From positions 1 to 33,920 of the forward strand of contig JBBPYD010000019.1 of the NCBI GenBank assembly GCA_038200305.1: DNA of 33,920 bases, given 5' to 3'. Below are positions 6,657 to 14,423 of this stretch, one piece after another. The notes under the pieces are model-generated. The model did not search any database. It was not told where the DNA came from and saw only the letters and a program-made list of their open reading frames with translations. How positions within the stretch are numbered: the stretch's first letter is position 1; each line of letters opens with the position of its first letter. Both the position numbers and the translations under genes were made by a program. Origin of the DNA: JANXXV01 sp038200305 (GTDB lineage: Bacteria; Acidobacteriota; Terriglobia; Bryobacterales; Bryobacteraceae).

Positions 6657-7430
6657 ATGAATCGTCTGAGATCGATTGCAGTTACATCCCTTTTTAGTCT
6701 GGCCAGCTTTGCTGCGGTAGCGCCGAGCGCCTTGGCCGACACGTGGAACAAGAAAACCATTCTGACCATTAATGAAGCTGTTCAGGTGCCTGGCGCAATC
6801 CTGCAACCCGGCAAGTATGTGATGAAACTAATCGATTCTCCGTCGAATCGTCACATCGTCCAAATCTTCAATGAAAAGGAAGATCAGTTGCAGACGACAA
6901 TCCTGGCGATTCCGAACTATCGCCTGCAACCTACCGGCGATACCACTTTCCAGTTTTGGGAAACGCCGGCCGGCCAACCGAAGGCGATGAGAGCATGGTT
7001 CTACCCTGGCGATAACTTTGGGCAGGAATTCGCATATCCGAAGAACACTGCCGTACAGATTGCGCAGTATTCAAACCAGAATGTACCAGCGGTTCCGGAG
7101 AACACTCAGGCCGAGAACGCGCCGGTTACCAGTGTGAACAAGTCTGGTGAAGAGACACAAATCGCTCAGCAAACCCCGCCTCCCGCGCGTACGCCTGAGC
7201 CAGAACCGCAACAGCCGGTAGCCCAGGCTCCAGCAGCGCCTACGCCAGCGCCCCAGCAAGAAGTAGCCCAGAATCGAGTTCCTGCTCCGGTAGCCACCAC
7301 TCCAGCTCCGGAACCGGCGCCACAGCAGCTACCAACAACCGCTAGCGCATTTCCGCTGATTGCAATCCTTGGATTTCTAGCTCTTGGGGCAAGTCTTGCC
7401 GTCCGGGTAGCCGCCAACCGCACGGTGTAA
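6657..7430 (+). CDS. Secreted protein with C-terminal LPTTAS sortase-like sorting signal
   Basis: A 257-residue protein. A signal peptide (about 1-28, ending APSALA) precedes a ~100-residue domain starting DTWNKKTILTINEAVQVPG and ending GDNFGQEFAYPK. A Pro/Ala/Gln-rich linker of about 75 residues follows. LPTTAS at 225-230 is followed by a hydrophobic segment (FPLIAILGFLALGASLAV) and RVAANR, the tripartite layout of a sortase substrate, of LPxTA type. The globular domain matches the minus-strand paralogue at 11520-12236 with 19 differences in 102 aligned residues by eye. ATG 6657 is chosen for the signal peptide and the GGAGGAG upstream. A class D-like sortase lies two genes downstream. Domain function is unknown; a surface-anchored role is inferred. 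Confidence 0.85.
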   Translation: MNRLRSIAVTSLFSLASFAAVAPSALADTWNKKTILTINEAVQVPGAILQPGKYVMKLIDSPSNRHIVQIFNEKEDQLQTTILAIPNYRLQPTGDTTFQFWETPAGQPKAMRAWFYPGDNFGQEFAYPKNTAVQIAQYSNQNVPAVPENTQAENAPVTSVNKSGEETQIAQQTPPPARTPEPEPQQPVAQAPAAPTPAPQQEVAQNRVPAPVATTPAPEPAPQQLPTTASAFPLIAILGFLALGASLAVRVAANRTV

Positions 7431-7462
7431 GACTTTCGCGTTAGTTTGTTTTCTGTTAACCT

Positions 7463-7501
7463 CGCACTTGGTTGAGCCGTCCAACGGCAGGGCCAAGTGC
7501 G
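7463..7501 (+). promoter_or_regulatory. Nested RNA hairpin between substrate-1 and VWA-1 genes
   Basis: CGCACTTGG (7463-7471) pairs perfectly with CCAAGTGCG (7493-7501). Inside, GCCGT-CCA-ACGGC forms a second stem. No T-run follows, so it does not look like a simple intrinsic terminator. It sits 33 nt after the first stop and ends just before the ribosome site of the next gene, a good place for an mRNA-stabilising or attenuating structure. Confidence 0.65.
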
Positions 7502-7523
7502 TTGTTGCGAGAGGACGGGGAGT

Positions 7524-8564
7524 ATGAAACACCCTGATAAGCTATTGGTTCGTAAGTTAACGGTTATTCTTGCAGTGATCGCCGTGGTAGCCGGCTCAGT
7601 GCGAGTTGCAAGCTCCTTCCAATCGAATCAGCTCGCTAATACTTTCCCCTTCAGTAACGTTTCCACTCCCACGGCACCGGTCGATCCAAATGAATTTCGC
7701 ATTTCCACCGATTCCGACCTGGTTCTGCTCGACGTCAGTGTGAAGGATTCGGCCGGCGGCTTCGTTTCCGGGTTGACAAAAGATCAATTTAAGATTTTCG
7801 ATGGCGGCCGTGAAAAGCCAATCAGCGTGTTTGAAGCCGGGGACATTCCCGTCACCGTCGGTTTGGTTGTCGACAATAGCGGGAGCATGCGAAATAAGAG
7901 ACCGGAAGTGGTGACCGCGGCCCTTACCTTCGTAACCGAAAGTAATCCGCAAGACGAAGTTTTTGTGGTTAATTTTAACGACCGCGTGCGGCTAGGCTTA
8001 CCTCGACAGATTCCTTTCAGCGACGACCGTAATCTGCTTCGCTCTGCATTGCTAAACAATCCCGTCCAAGGGCGAACGGCTCTCAACGATGCGCTTCGAG
8101 TCGCGCTCTCCCATCTTCAAAAGGGACACCAGGCAAAGAAAACGTTGGTATTGATCAGCGATGGCGGCGACAACGCAAGCGAGTTGTCGCAAAGCGACTT
8201 GATCCGGCTTGTAGAAGAATCCCGAGCCACTATCTATACCGTAGGGATCTATGATGAAGGTGACAGAGACAAGAATCCGGGCTTTCTGAAGAAAATTGCC
8301 GGGATAACCGGCGGGGCTTGCTTTTTGCCCGAGCATCTTACTCAAATGGTGGAAGTTTGCAGGAAGATCGCCAAGGACATTCGAAACCGGTATTCCATTG
8401 GGTTTATTCCGTCCCCGCAGGAGTTGGACGGCTCTGTTCGAAAGCTTCGAGTTGTAGCTGCCGCTCCAGATCGTGGCAAGCTAGTAGTGCGCACACGTAC
8501 ACACTACATTGCGGCTTCAGGGCACCAGACGCTTACCGCCGCAAAGCCGGAAGAGAAACATTAG
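7524..8564 (+). CDS. VWA-domain protein, VWFA-related Acidobacterial type (VWA-1)
   Basis: A 346-residue protein with an N-terminal signal/anchor helix (KLTVILAVIAVVAGSVRVA). A lead-in strand region (LVLLDVSVKDSAGGFVSGLT) is typical of the Acidobacterial VWFA-related family. The von Willebrand A fold follows, with MIDAS motif DNSGSM at 117-122, the Thr-region GRTALNDAL, and LVLISDGGDN as the distal acidic element, so metal binding looks intact. It ends with a basic/polar tail and no LPxT signal. ATG 7524 follows GAGGACGGGGAGT. It lies between the LPTTAS protein and the sortase, with the sortase starting 10 nt after its stop. By family it should be a periplasmic or surface protein-binding module; the ligand is unknown. 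A paralogue lies at 10502-11452. Confidence 0.88.
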   Translation: MKHPDKLLVRKLTVILAVIAVVAGSVRVASSFQSNQLANTFPFSNVSTPTAPVDPNEFRISTDSDLVLLDVSVKDSAGGFVSGLTKDQFKIFDGGREKPISVFEAGDIPVTVGLVVDNSGSMRNKRPEVVTAALTFVTESNPQDEVFVVNFNDRVRLGLPRQIPFSDDRNLLRSALLNNPVQGRTALNDALRVALSHLQKGHQAKKTLVLISDGGDNASELSQSDLIRLVEESRATIYTVGIYDEGDRDKNPGFLKKIAGITGGACFLPEHLTQMVEVCRKIAKDIRNRYSIGFIPSPQELDGSVRKLRVVAAAPDRGKLVVRTRTHYIAASGHQTLTAAKPEEKH

Positions 8565-8574
8565 AGATGCTTCG

Positions 8575-9279
8575 ATGAATTCGAGAACAATGCTGCGGTG
8601 GAGCGAGTACTTCTTGCTTACGGTTGGCTTCCTGTGTTTGGGCTGGGTCGGTTTCTATATGGCCGAGTCGTATGTATACCAGAGTTATGAATCCTATCAG
8701 TTGCAACAGAGTCTGAAAGGAAATGGGAGCACCTTGACGGGGTATCTGCAGAGTTTTTTCTCTCACGATACAGCGCCCGCGGAGCGCCCAGACGTGGAGG
8801 TGCGGACCAGGCGGGAGCAAAGGCAAGAAACTTCTCCAGTACCGAATATAGATCCGGGGCTGATCGGCCGCGTGGAAATTCCAAGGCTGGACATCTCAGC
8901 CGTAGTACGTGAGGGAGTTGACTCAAAAACTTTGAGCCGGGCGGTAGGGCACGTTCCCAGCACGGCGCTTCCGGGAGATCCAGGCAACGTGGCGATTGCC
9001 GGACATCGCGACACGTACTTCCGGAATGTCCGGAATATCCGCAAGGGCGACCATATCCGTATGGTCACCCAAAAAGGCACTTTTGAATATGCCGTCGATT
9101 CACTAAGGATCGTGGGGCCGACCGACGTGAAAGTCCTCGACCCGACGGCTGACCCCGCCATCACCCTGGTTACCTGCTATCCGTTCAACTATATCGGAGC
9201 TGCTCCGAAGCGCTTCATCGTAAGAGCCCGCCAGATTCTTAGCGAAGCGCGCGCCGCGGCTCCGGCCGCAGGTTCGTAG
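8575..9279 (+). CDS. Sortase, class D-like
   Basis: A 234-residue protein with an N-terminal membrane anchor (YFLLTVGFLCLGWVGFYMA, about 11-29), a ~60-residue spacer and a sortase beta-barrel. The catalytic residues are visible: H144 in IAGHRDTYF, C201 in LVTCYPF and R213 in APKRFIV. The single-pass N-anchor and TLVTCYPF resemble class D/E sortases; class D enzymes prefer LPxTA, which matches the LPTTAS and LPETAS tails of the two flanking secreted proteins. It would cleave between Thr and Ala and transfer the protein to an unknown acceptor. ATG 8575 is chosen for the anchor; the ribosome site is weak (GAGA), suggesting coupling to the VWA gene ending at 8564. An upstream in-frame start at 8509 would overlap that gene. 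Confidence 0.9.
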   Translation: MNSRTMLRWSEYFLLTVGFLCLGWVGFYMAESYVYQSYESYQLQQSLKGNGSTLTGYLQSFFSHDTAPAERPDVEVRTRREQRQETSPVPNIDPGLIGRVEIPRLDISAVVREGVDSKTLSRAVGHVPSTALPGDPGNVAIAGHRDTYFRNVRNIRKGDHIRMVTQKGTFEYAVDSLRIVGPTDVKVLDPTADPAITLVTCYPFNYIGAAPKRFIVRARQILSEARAAAPAAGS

Positions 9280-9294
9280 CCGCAACCCAGACCT

Positions 9295-9546
9295 CTATGC
9301 AGCGCGGCGGATGGCGTGATAAATCACCAGGAAGACCACCGCACCGATCACAGCAACTAACAAACTATACAGATTCAGTCCGGATACTCCGGGCGCGCCA
9401 AAGGCGTTGAAGAGAAATCCTCCGACAAGCGCACCCACAATTCCGAGTACGATGTCCATCAGAACTCCTTCACCTGATTTATTGACCAGCTTGCTTCCAA
9501 TGAAGCCAGCCAGCAAGCCTAAAATGATCCAAGCCAAAATCGACAT
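9295..9546 (-). CDS. GlsB/YeaQ/YmgE-family small membrane protein
   Basis: An 83-residue, three-helix membrane protein: MSILAWIILGLLAGFIGSKL, a Gly-rich middle helix (DIVLGIVGALVGGFLFNAFG) and a C-terminal helix ending YHAIRRAA. This is the 'transglycosylase-associated' stress-membrane family. ATG 9546 is preferred over 9573 because GGGGAG lies just upstream and the family begins at MSI. It converges on the sortase gene, 15 bases between stops. Members are envelope-stress induced in other bacteria; the exact role is unknown. Confidence 0.9.
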   Translation of the reverse strand: MSILAWIILGLLAGFIGSKLVNKSGEGVLMDIVLGIVGALVGGFLFNAFGAPGVSGLNLYSLLVAVIGAVVFLVIYHAIRRAA

Positions 9547-9596
9547 TTTTCTATGTTCTCCCCTAAATAGCAAATTTGTAAAGCGGCTCTCGTATG

Positions 9597-10271
9597 TTAG
9601 CTCTTGCGAACTGAAAATTTGTTTAACTCGCCTGTCAATTCGGCTGCTGCCGCCGGCACCTTCGTCTTGCCCATAACGATGGCCTTGTTGGTCAGCTTTG
9701 AGCCGTACAATTCAGTGTTTGCTTCCTTGTCGGGCCGGAGTGTTGCTCCGTTCAGTGCGATCCCTGCAAATACACCTCGTGAGCGAGAGTATGTCAGTAT
9801 CTCCGCTTGCAACTTCGCGTCTGTATCCGCGGAGGAACTCCGTCCAACTGGCCCTGCCGCTACGGAGGCGTCCGCGCCTAATGTGAACTTACTCGACAGA
9901 AGTTTCTCTGCGCCTCGCCTATTCATCACCAGCATCACGGCATCTGTTTCCGACCCGCCGATCTGAAATCCCACGCTACCGCCTTCCACCTTGATTGCCG
10001 CCGGCGCAGACCAGCCTGTACCCGAAGCATGACGGCAAGAGAGGAAACCTCTGCCGTATTTGCCTCCGACGATAAAAGCCCCCTTCTTCATGCCCGGGAC
10101 AATCACGATGCATTGTGATTTCTCAAGCAGCTCCTGCGGGATTCCCTTATCGGGCGCCGACATGATTTCCGTCAGAACTTCCGCGGACGTCTTCAACCGG
10201 TTGGCCGCACTCTCGGCTCCGTACAACAGTCCTGCGCTTATGCAGGCAATTCCAAGTCTTGTTAGTTTCAT
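9597..10271 (-). CDS. Secreted lipid-binding SYLF (Ysc84/DUF500) domain protein
   Basis: A 224-residue protein. A signal peptide (about 1-22) is followed by a SYLF domain: AEVLTEIMSAPDKGIPQELL, CIVIVPGMKKGAFIVGGKYG with the glycine-rich turn, WSAPAAIKVEGGSVGFQIGG and SETDAVMLVMN, TLGADASVAAGPVGR, then ILTYSRSRGVFAGIALNGA. These blocks are in family order. Bacterial members are periplasmic or outer-membrane-facing, and the SYLF fold binds phosphoinositides in eukaryotes. ATG 10271 follows AAGGAGAGAT. It lies within the sortase locus on the minus strand, 50 bases upstream of the GlsB-like gene, so the pair may be co-transcribed. Confidence 0.9.
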   Translation of the reverse strand: MKLTRLGIACISAGLLYGAESAANRLKTSAEVLTEIMSAPDKGIPQELLEKSQCIVIVPGMKKGAFIVGGKYGRGFLSCRHASGTGWSAPAAIKVEGGSVGFQIGGSETDAVMLVMNRRGAEKLLSSKFTLGADASVAAGPVGRSSSADTDAKLQAEILTYSRSRGVFAGIALNGATLRPDKEANTELYGSKLTNKAIVMGKTKVPAAAAELTGELNKFSVRKS

Positions 10272-10501
10272 ATCTCTCCTTACTACTTAGTTGCGGTAAT
10301 GTATCTCAGATGCTCACGTTCATAAGCAGAATCTCAAGCTGGCGGTCGGACAGACGTTGTTATGTTAGAGGCAAATTACGTTCTCTTGTTTCCTGTTTTG
10401 ATTAGAATTCTTCCGCGCAAGAGCTATTATCCCATTCGTTGGCTTCAGTGACACAGCACAGCACAAATGTTTCGATGGGCTTCCCGGCCGCATGTTTCGA
10501 C

Positions 10502-11452
10502 TTAGTCTGGATAGGAGCGTGACGCCGCCCGGTTCCGAACGGAGGTGGCCAGTGCGGGCCGGATATAACTCGTTCGTGTCTTGACGTTCAGCTTTCTGTG
10601 AGCGGCGGCGGCAACGACGTGAATGTTTCGTAATGCGGTTACGCCGTCAGATCGAACGGGACTGTACCCGATCGTATATCGATTGCGGATATCTTTCGCG
10701 ATCTTCCGGCAAATCAAAACAATTTGATCGGCTTGATCCGGCAGGAAGCATTCGCCCCCGCTTACGTTCGCGATGCGCTTCAGAACGCCTGGATTGCGGT
10801 CGGGATCGTCACTGTCGAAAATGCCCACTGTATAAATCGTCGTGCGCGATTGCTGAATAAGCCCGATCAGCTCTTTTAGATTGAGCACGCTACAGTTGTC
10901 GCCGCCATCGCTGACGACAATGAGCGCCCTTTTTTCCCGCTGCCCGGATTCCAGATGTTTTAGCGAGTAAGCAATCGCGTCGTACATCGCGGTCCGCCCC
11001 TCCGGTCTATTTTTGGAAAGCGCGGAGCGGAGTAACTTGAGGTTATCGGTGAAAGGAACGGATTCCGGAAGACCATGCCGCACTTTGTCGTTGAAATTGA
11101 CGACAAAGATTTGGTCCTGTGGATTGCTTGCTTCAACGAATGCGACGCCAGCGGCATTCACTTTCTGGCGCTTGGGTTCCATGCTGCCGCTAGCGTCCAT
11201 GACAAGGCCCACGGCGACCGGTATATCCGCGCTTGAAAATTCAGAGATCTTCTGCAGATCGCCATTCTCGTAGATTCGGAATTCGTTCTTAGTCAGCCCA
11301 GAGACGTAGCCGCCTTTGGAGTCCTTCACGCTGGCGTCAAGTAACACCAATTCAACGCGGGCAGCGATTTTGAATCCACCGGACTCCGGCACATGTTGGG
11401 CGGAGCTACCCGAAAAGACGAATAGCAGAGGAGTAAAGAGTAAAGGACGCAA
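10502..11452 (-). CDS. VWA-domain protein, VWFA-related Acidobacterial type (VWA-2)
   Basis: A 316-residue protein if started at the TTG at 11452, which is preceded by GGGGA and begins a good signal peptide (MRPLLFTPLLFVFSGSSAQH). The ATG at 11578 would overlap the preceding gene and place the signal peptide inside the chain. VELVLLDASVKDSKGGYVSG is followed by MIDAS motif DASGSM at 86-91, GRTAMYDAI, then LIVVSDGGDN. It is clearly paralogous to VWA-1, with the shared IFVVNFNDKVRHGLPE and RKIAKDIRNRYTIGYSP. No LPxT signal is seen. It lies 67 nt downstream of the LPETAS protein gene on the same strand, so this pair repeats the substrate-then-VWA order of the 6.6-8.6 kb operon. Confidence 0.87.
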   Translation of the reverse strand: MRPLLFTPLLFVFSGSSAQHVPESGGFKIAARVELVLLDASVKDSKGGYVSGLTKNEFRIYENGDLQKISEFSSADIPVAVGLVMDASGSMEPKRQKVNAAGVAFVEASNPQDQIFVVNFNDKVRHGLPESVPFTDNLKLLRSALSKNRPEGRTAMYDAIAYSLKHLESGQREKRALIVVSDGGDNCSVLNLKELIGLIQQSRTTIYTVGIFDSDDPDRNPGVLKRIANVSGGECFLPDQADQIVLICRKIAKDIRNRYTIGYSPVRSDGVTALRNIHVVAAAAHRKLNVKTRTSYIRPALATSVRNRAASRSYPD

Positions 11453-11519
11453 CTTACATTCCCCTACGTCCGGCCGGGTAAATCTTCCCAACCGAACGGG
11501 ACTAATGGTGCTGCTGCTG

Positions 11520-12236
11520 CTATGCGCGAGTTGAAAAACGCGCAACCAGCTTAGATGCGGCCAACGAGGCAAATCCAATCAATCCGATGAACGGATACGG
11601 ACTCGCGGTCTCAGGCAGTTTCTTCGGTGCGGACGCATCGAATGCCACTTGGGCCGGTTCGGCCGATGCTGCAGCCGCCGCGGGGGCTTCATTCTTGGCT
11701 ACCAGGATCGTTTCCTTGGTCACCGGGGTTTCGTTGCCGGTTGCATCCACAACAACCACCGGAACCGACTTCAATTCTGCCGTTTCCGGCGCAGCATCGG
11801 CAACGATCGTGGGAACCGAAGTGTTAGTGATTTTTGCGATCTGAGTGGCGATGCTCTTCGGATACGCAAACTCCTGGCCGAAGTTGTCACCGGGGTAGAA
11901 CCAGGCTCGCATTACCTTGGGCTGGCCGGCTGGAGTTTCCCAGAACTGGAACTTGGTTTCGCCCGTGGGTTGCAACCGGTAATTCGGGATCGCCAGGATG
12001 GTGGTGATCAGATGGCTTTCATCCGCATTGAAGATCTGGACGATGTGGCGGTCGGAAAGAGAATCCAGCAACTTGAAAACGTACTTCCCAGGTTGTAGGA
12101 CAACGTGCGGCATCTGAATCGCTTCGTTGAGAGTGAGCACGGTCTTCTTATTCCATGTATCTGCGTGGATTGAAGGCATAAGTGTTGCACCGAGCACAGC
12201 AAGGCCGGACAGAATGAATACGCTACGAGTAAGCAT
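11520..12236 (-). CDS. Secreted protein with C-terminal LPETAS sortase-like sorting signal
   Basis: A 238-residue paralogue of the protein at 6657-7430. Signal peptide about 1-25. The shared domain runs from DTWNKKTVLTLNEAIQMPH to GDNFGQEFAYPK. An Ala/Val/Pro-rich linker follows, then LPETAS (207-212), a hydrophobic stretch (YPFIGLIGFASLAASKLVA) and the basic end RFSTRA. The linker is unlike that of the paralogue, so the conserved parts are the domain and the sorting tail. ATG 12236 has an excellent ribosome site (GAGGAGG). A sigma70-like promoter lies about 100 nt upstream. It is the first gene of an operon with VWA-2 and divergent from the XRE-type regulator. Its function is unknown; it is a likely sortase substrate. 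Confidence 0.86.
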   Translation of the reverse strand: MLTRSVFILSGLAVLGATLMPSIHADTWNKKTVLTLNEAIQMPHVVLQPGKYVFKLLDSLSDRHIVQIFNADESHLITTILAIPNYRLQPTGETKFQFWETPAGQPKVMRAWFYPGDNFGQEFAYPKSIATQIAKITNTSVPTIVADAAPETAELKSVPVVVVDATGNETPVTKETILVAKNEAPAAAAASAEPAQVAFDASAPKKLPETASPYPFIGLIGFASLAASKLVARFSTRA

Positions 12237-12337
12237 GTAACCTCCTCAGGTTATGGTTGGCTAAGAGAGAGAGTGCAGATGAATCCGCCTTAGCCCGGAT
12301 TATCTTCAGAGTGAACAGAAGTGCTCAGTCGTTAACC

Positions 12338-12366
12338 AGAGTAGGCTAGGCAGCTTTATTTGTCAA
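12338..12366 (-). promoter_or_regulatory. Sigma70-type promoter of the LPETAS protein operon
   Basis: Read on the minus strand: TTGACA (12366-12361), a 17-base spacer, then TACTCT (12343-12338). A TTAACC element (12332-12337 on the plus strand) lies at the expected transcription start. The leader to ATG 12236 would be about 95 nt. Confidence 0.6.
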
Positions 12367-12394
12367 GAAAAATGTGAGATAACCCCCTATAGAA

Positions 12395-12412
12395 TTAACC
12401 ACATAGGGTTAA
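12395..12412. promoter_or_regulatory. Dyad TTAACC-N6-GGTTAA, candidate operator of the divergent regulator
   Basis: A perfect 6-bp inverted repeat with a 6-bp centre, ending 21 bases before the regulator ATG at 12434. An overlapping longer imperfect dyad pairs TAACCCCCTAT (12380-12390) with ATAGGGTTA (12403-12411). Another TTAACC lies at 12332-12337 by the opposite promoter and another at 7456-7461 before VWA-1. A site for the adjacent helix-turn-helix protein is inferred. Confidence 0.45.
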
Positions 12413-12433
12413 TCTGAGTGCGAGGATTCCTAA

Positions 12434-13291
12434 ATGGATCTTCCTCTGGTTATCAGGCACCGCTTGAAGGAATTGGGATTAGAACAGAAGGATTTGGCTG
12501 TAGCTGCACACGTAACCGAGTCTTACATTTCGCAGTTACTGGCCAGGAAGAAGGCTCCTCCGGCGCCTAATCGAACCGATATTTACGACAAGATAGGACT
12601 GTTTCTGAGGCTTCCGGGCGGGGAGCTATCGAAGCTTGCCGAAACCCAACGAAAAGAAGACTTGAAGAAGAAAGTGACCGGTCCGCCACGGCCCCTTTTT
12701 AAGGAGTTTCGAGAGCTGATCCTTCGCAAATGCACACCCGCCAAAGAGAAACAAATACGCCTAATTTTTGAGAAGGAGCCCTTTGGCGAATTGGAGCGCA
12801 TGGTCACGCAGAAGCTGCTGGATGTGACAAAGAGGGTCGCTAAGAAAGAGCTGAATAGTGAAAAGTGGCTCCGCCTGGTTGCCCGGCTCAGCAAGCGCAG
12901 CTATAAGCAGATGCGTGTATTGATTCTTGAGTTTCTGGATACCGATGTTTTCCACGTGTCCGTCGAAAACTGCGTCTCCTTCCTGGATCCACTCATCGAG
13001 TCTTGGGATATGAACCTCGAAACGTTCGCCGTCGAGTTGGTATTGAATCCACGGCTGACTCTTGAGCATGTGAAGAGGTTCGAGTTCGTGGAAAAGCAGC
13101 CAGAAGAGCCTTTCGTCATCGAACCGGGGCTTGAAGAGTTTCTAAACGATCCTTCCGTCAGCAGCGGCATCACCCATGAGGAAGCCGAATTCTTAAAGAA
13201 GTTGAAATTTCAAGGCAGACGCCCTGCGCCGCTCTTCTATTACAGGGCGCTACAAAACCTCAGAGACCCGCTCCATTTTCGCGGTTCGTAA
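12434..13291 (+). CDS. XRE-family helix-turn-helix regulator with a long unknown C-terminal domain
   Basis: A 285-residue protein. Residues 1-60 form a Cro/CI-type helix-turn-helix: IRHRLKELGLEQKDLAVAAH, then VTESYISQLLARKKAPP as the recognition region. Residues 80-285 are charged, helical and Leu-rich, with no family I recognise and no membrane segment. It is transcribed away from the LPETAS/VWA-2 operon with 197 bases between starts, and a dyad lies close to its own start, so autoregulation and control of the sortase locus are reasonable inferences. Its 3' end overlaps the convergent glycosyltransferase gene by 42 bases. Start ATG 12434 has only a weak GAGGA upstream (12422-12426). Confidence 0.82.
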   Translation: MDLPLVIRHRLKELGLEQKDLAVAAHVTESYISQLLARKKAPPAPNRTDIYDKIGLFLRLPGGELSKLAETQRKEDLKKKVTGPPRPLFKEFRELILRKCTPAKEKQIRLIFEKEPFGELERMVTQKLLDVTKRVAKKELNSEKWLRLVARLSKRSYKQMRVLILEFLDTDVFHVSVENCVSFLDPLIESWDMNLETFAVELVLNPRLTLEHVKRFEFVEKQPEEPFVIEPGLEEFLNDPSVSSGITHEEAEFLKKLKFQGRRPAPLFYYRALQNLRDPLHFRGS

Positions 13292-14383
13292 CGGACCCTT
13301 GGCCTCTTGCCACGGAGCGTAAGCCAACATCGTGAAATAGGCGAGCAGCAGCAGCGGAAAGAGCGGCACCGGCAGGAATAGGAAGACATAGAGAAACGGT
13401 TTGAGAAAGACATCGCTGACCATCCGGAGCAAAGGCCAGGTAGTAAGAGACCGCGCACCCAGCGCGACAGGAAGCAGCAGACTGCAATCGGCAAGATAGG
13501 CATGATGCCCGATCAGCAGCCCTGCGCACAACACAATTCCCAAGCCGCGTAGGAAACTCGACCGGCGCACGGCGAACCAGGAAGCCGCAATTACCACAAG
13601 CGTCAAAAGGGCCTGCCACCATCCTGAGAACGGGATGTGCTCACAGAGATTGTGCAGGTTTGGCATGAAGTCGACATGCGGATTCACCACGGCCATTGTA
13701 AATAAGTGGTAGAAATTCATTGGCCAGTTCCTGCCCTGAGCCATGAACGAAATGGCGATGAGGCCCAATCCGCCGAGAGCATATCCGAGACCAACGGTCC
13801 AGAAACCACCCGCTAGAATCAGGAGCGGAACCAGCGCGAAGAGATGAATCTTAATCGCTCCCAGCGATAGCAGCATCCCTGCCGCCAGGCTGTGTCCCGC
13901 CGCTTCCAGCCGCACCACTAGGGCGACCGTCAAGACAAGAAACAGAATATCCTGTCCATTTAGAAAGGCAACCAGGGCGGGTAAAAATAGACAGACAGCT
14001 TCGAGCGTAACCGCCGGCAAAGGCGGACGCCAGATGAAAACGAAAGCGGCTAACGACAGAAAGCTGAGTGTCAAAAAGATGCTGTAAGCCAACAGATATG
14101 GCAGCCTTCCAAGCGGCCAAAGCATCACGCCATAAAACGGCAGACGGATGAAAGTCATTGCATCGCTGTAGCCTTGCGCCACTTCCGCCTGCACTCGATC
14201 TTCGGCCGCTTTGTCGTACAGATTTCCGCTGAATGCCAGGCGGCCGCCCGGGTAAAGAGCGAAGAAGTCGTTTCTTCCGGTAAGCAACTGGTCCCGAGCC
14301 TGCCAAGCGAGCGCACTCAATGCGAACAGCCCCAGCATCGCGATGACAAGCAGACGGCGCAGGCCGGGCTTCTCAGGTATCAT
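13250..14383 (-). CDS. Polytopic membrane glycosyltransferase, GT87/DUF2029-like
   Basis: A 377-residue protein with about nine to ten hydrophobic helices. After the first (LLVIAMLGLFALSALAW) comes a periplasmic loop with DFFALYPGGRLAFSGNLYD, the acidic/aromatic block characteristic of polyprenol-phosphate-mannose-dependent GT87 enzymes, then FIRLPFYGVMLWPLGRLPYL. Such proteins transfer sugars from a lipid-linked donor on the outer face of the inner membrane; the acceptor cannot be told. ATG 14383 is chosen because an upstream extension to 14617 would run through the divergent neighbour, whose start is 41 bases away. The 3' end overlaps the XRE-type gene. Confidence 0.78.
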   Translation of the reverse strand: MIPEKPGLRRLLVIAMLGLFALSALAWQARDQLLTGRNDFFALYPGGRLAFSGNLYDKAAEDRVQAEVAQGYSDAMTFIRLPFYGVMLWPLGRLPYLLAYSIFLTLSFLSLAAFVFIWRPPLPAVTLEAVCLFLPALVAFLNGQDILFLVLTVALVVRLEAAGHSLAAGMLLSLGAIKIHLFALVPLLILAGGFWTVGLGYALGGLGLIAISFMAQGRNWPMNFYHLFTMAVVNPHVDFMPNLHNLCEHIPFSGWWQALLTLVVIAASWFAVRRSSFLRGLGIVLCAGLLIGHHAYLADCSLLLPVALGARSLTTWPLLRMVSDVFLKPFLYVFLFLPVPLFPLLLLAYFTMLAYAPWQEAKGPLRTAKMERVSEVL

Positions 14384-14423
14384 TGGAGCCTTTATTACAA
14401 CATAATGTAAGATCACGACTGCA

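Noticed and set aside
7524..8564. VWA-1 as a sortase substrate itself
   Set aside because: Its C-terminus (TAAKPEEKH) has no LPxT motif or hydrophobic tail; VWA-2 likewise lacks one.
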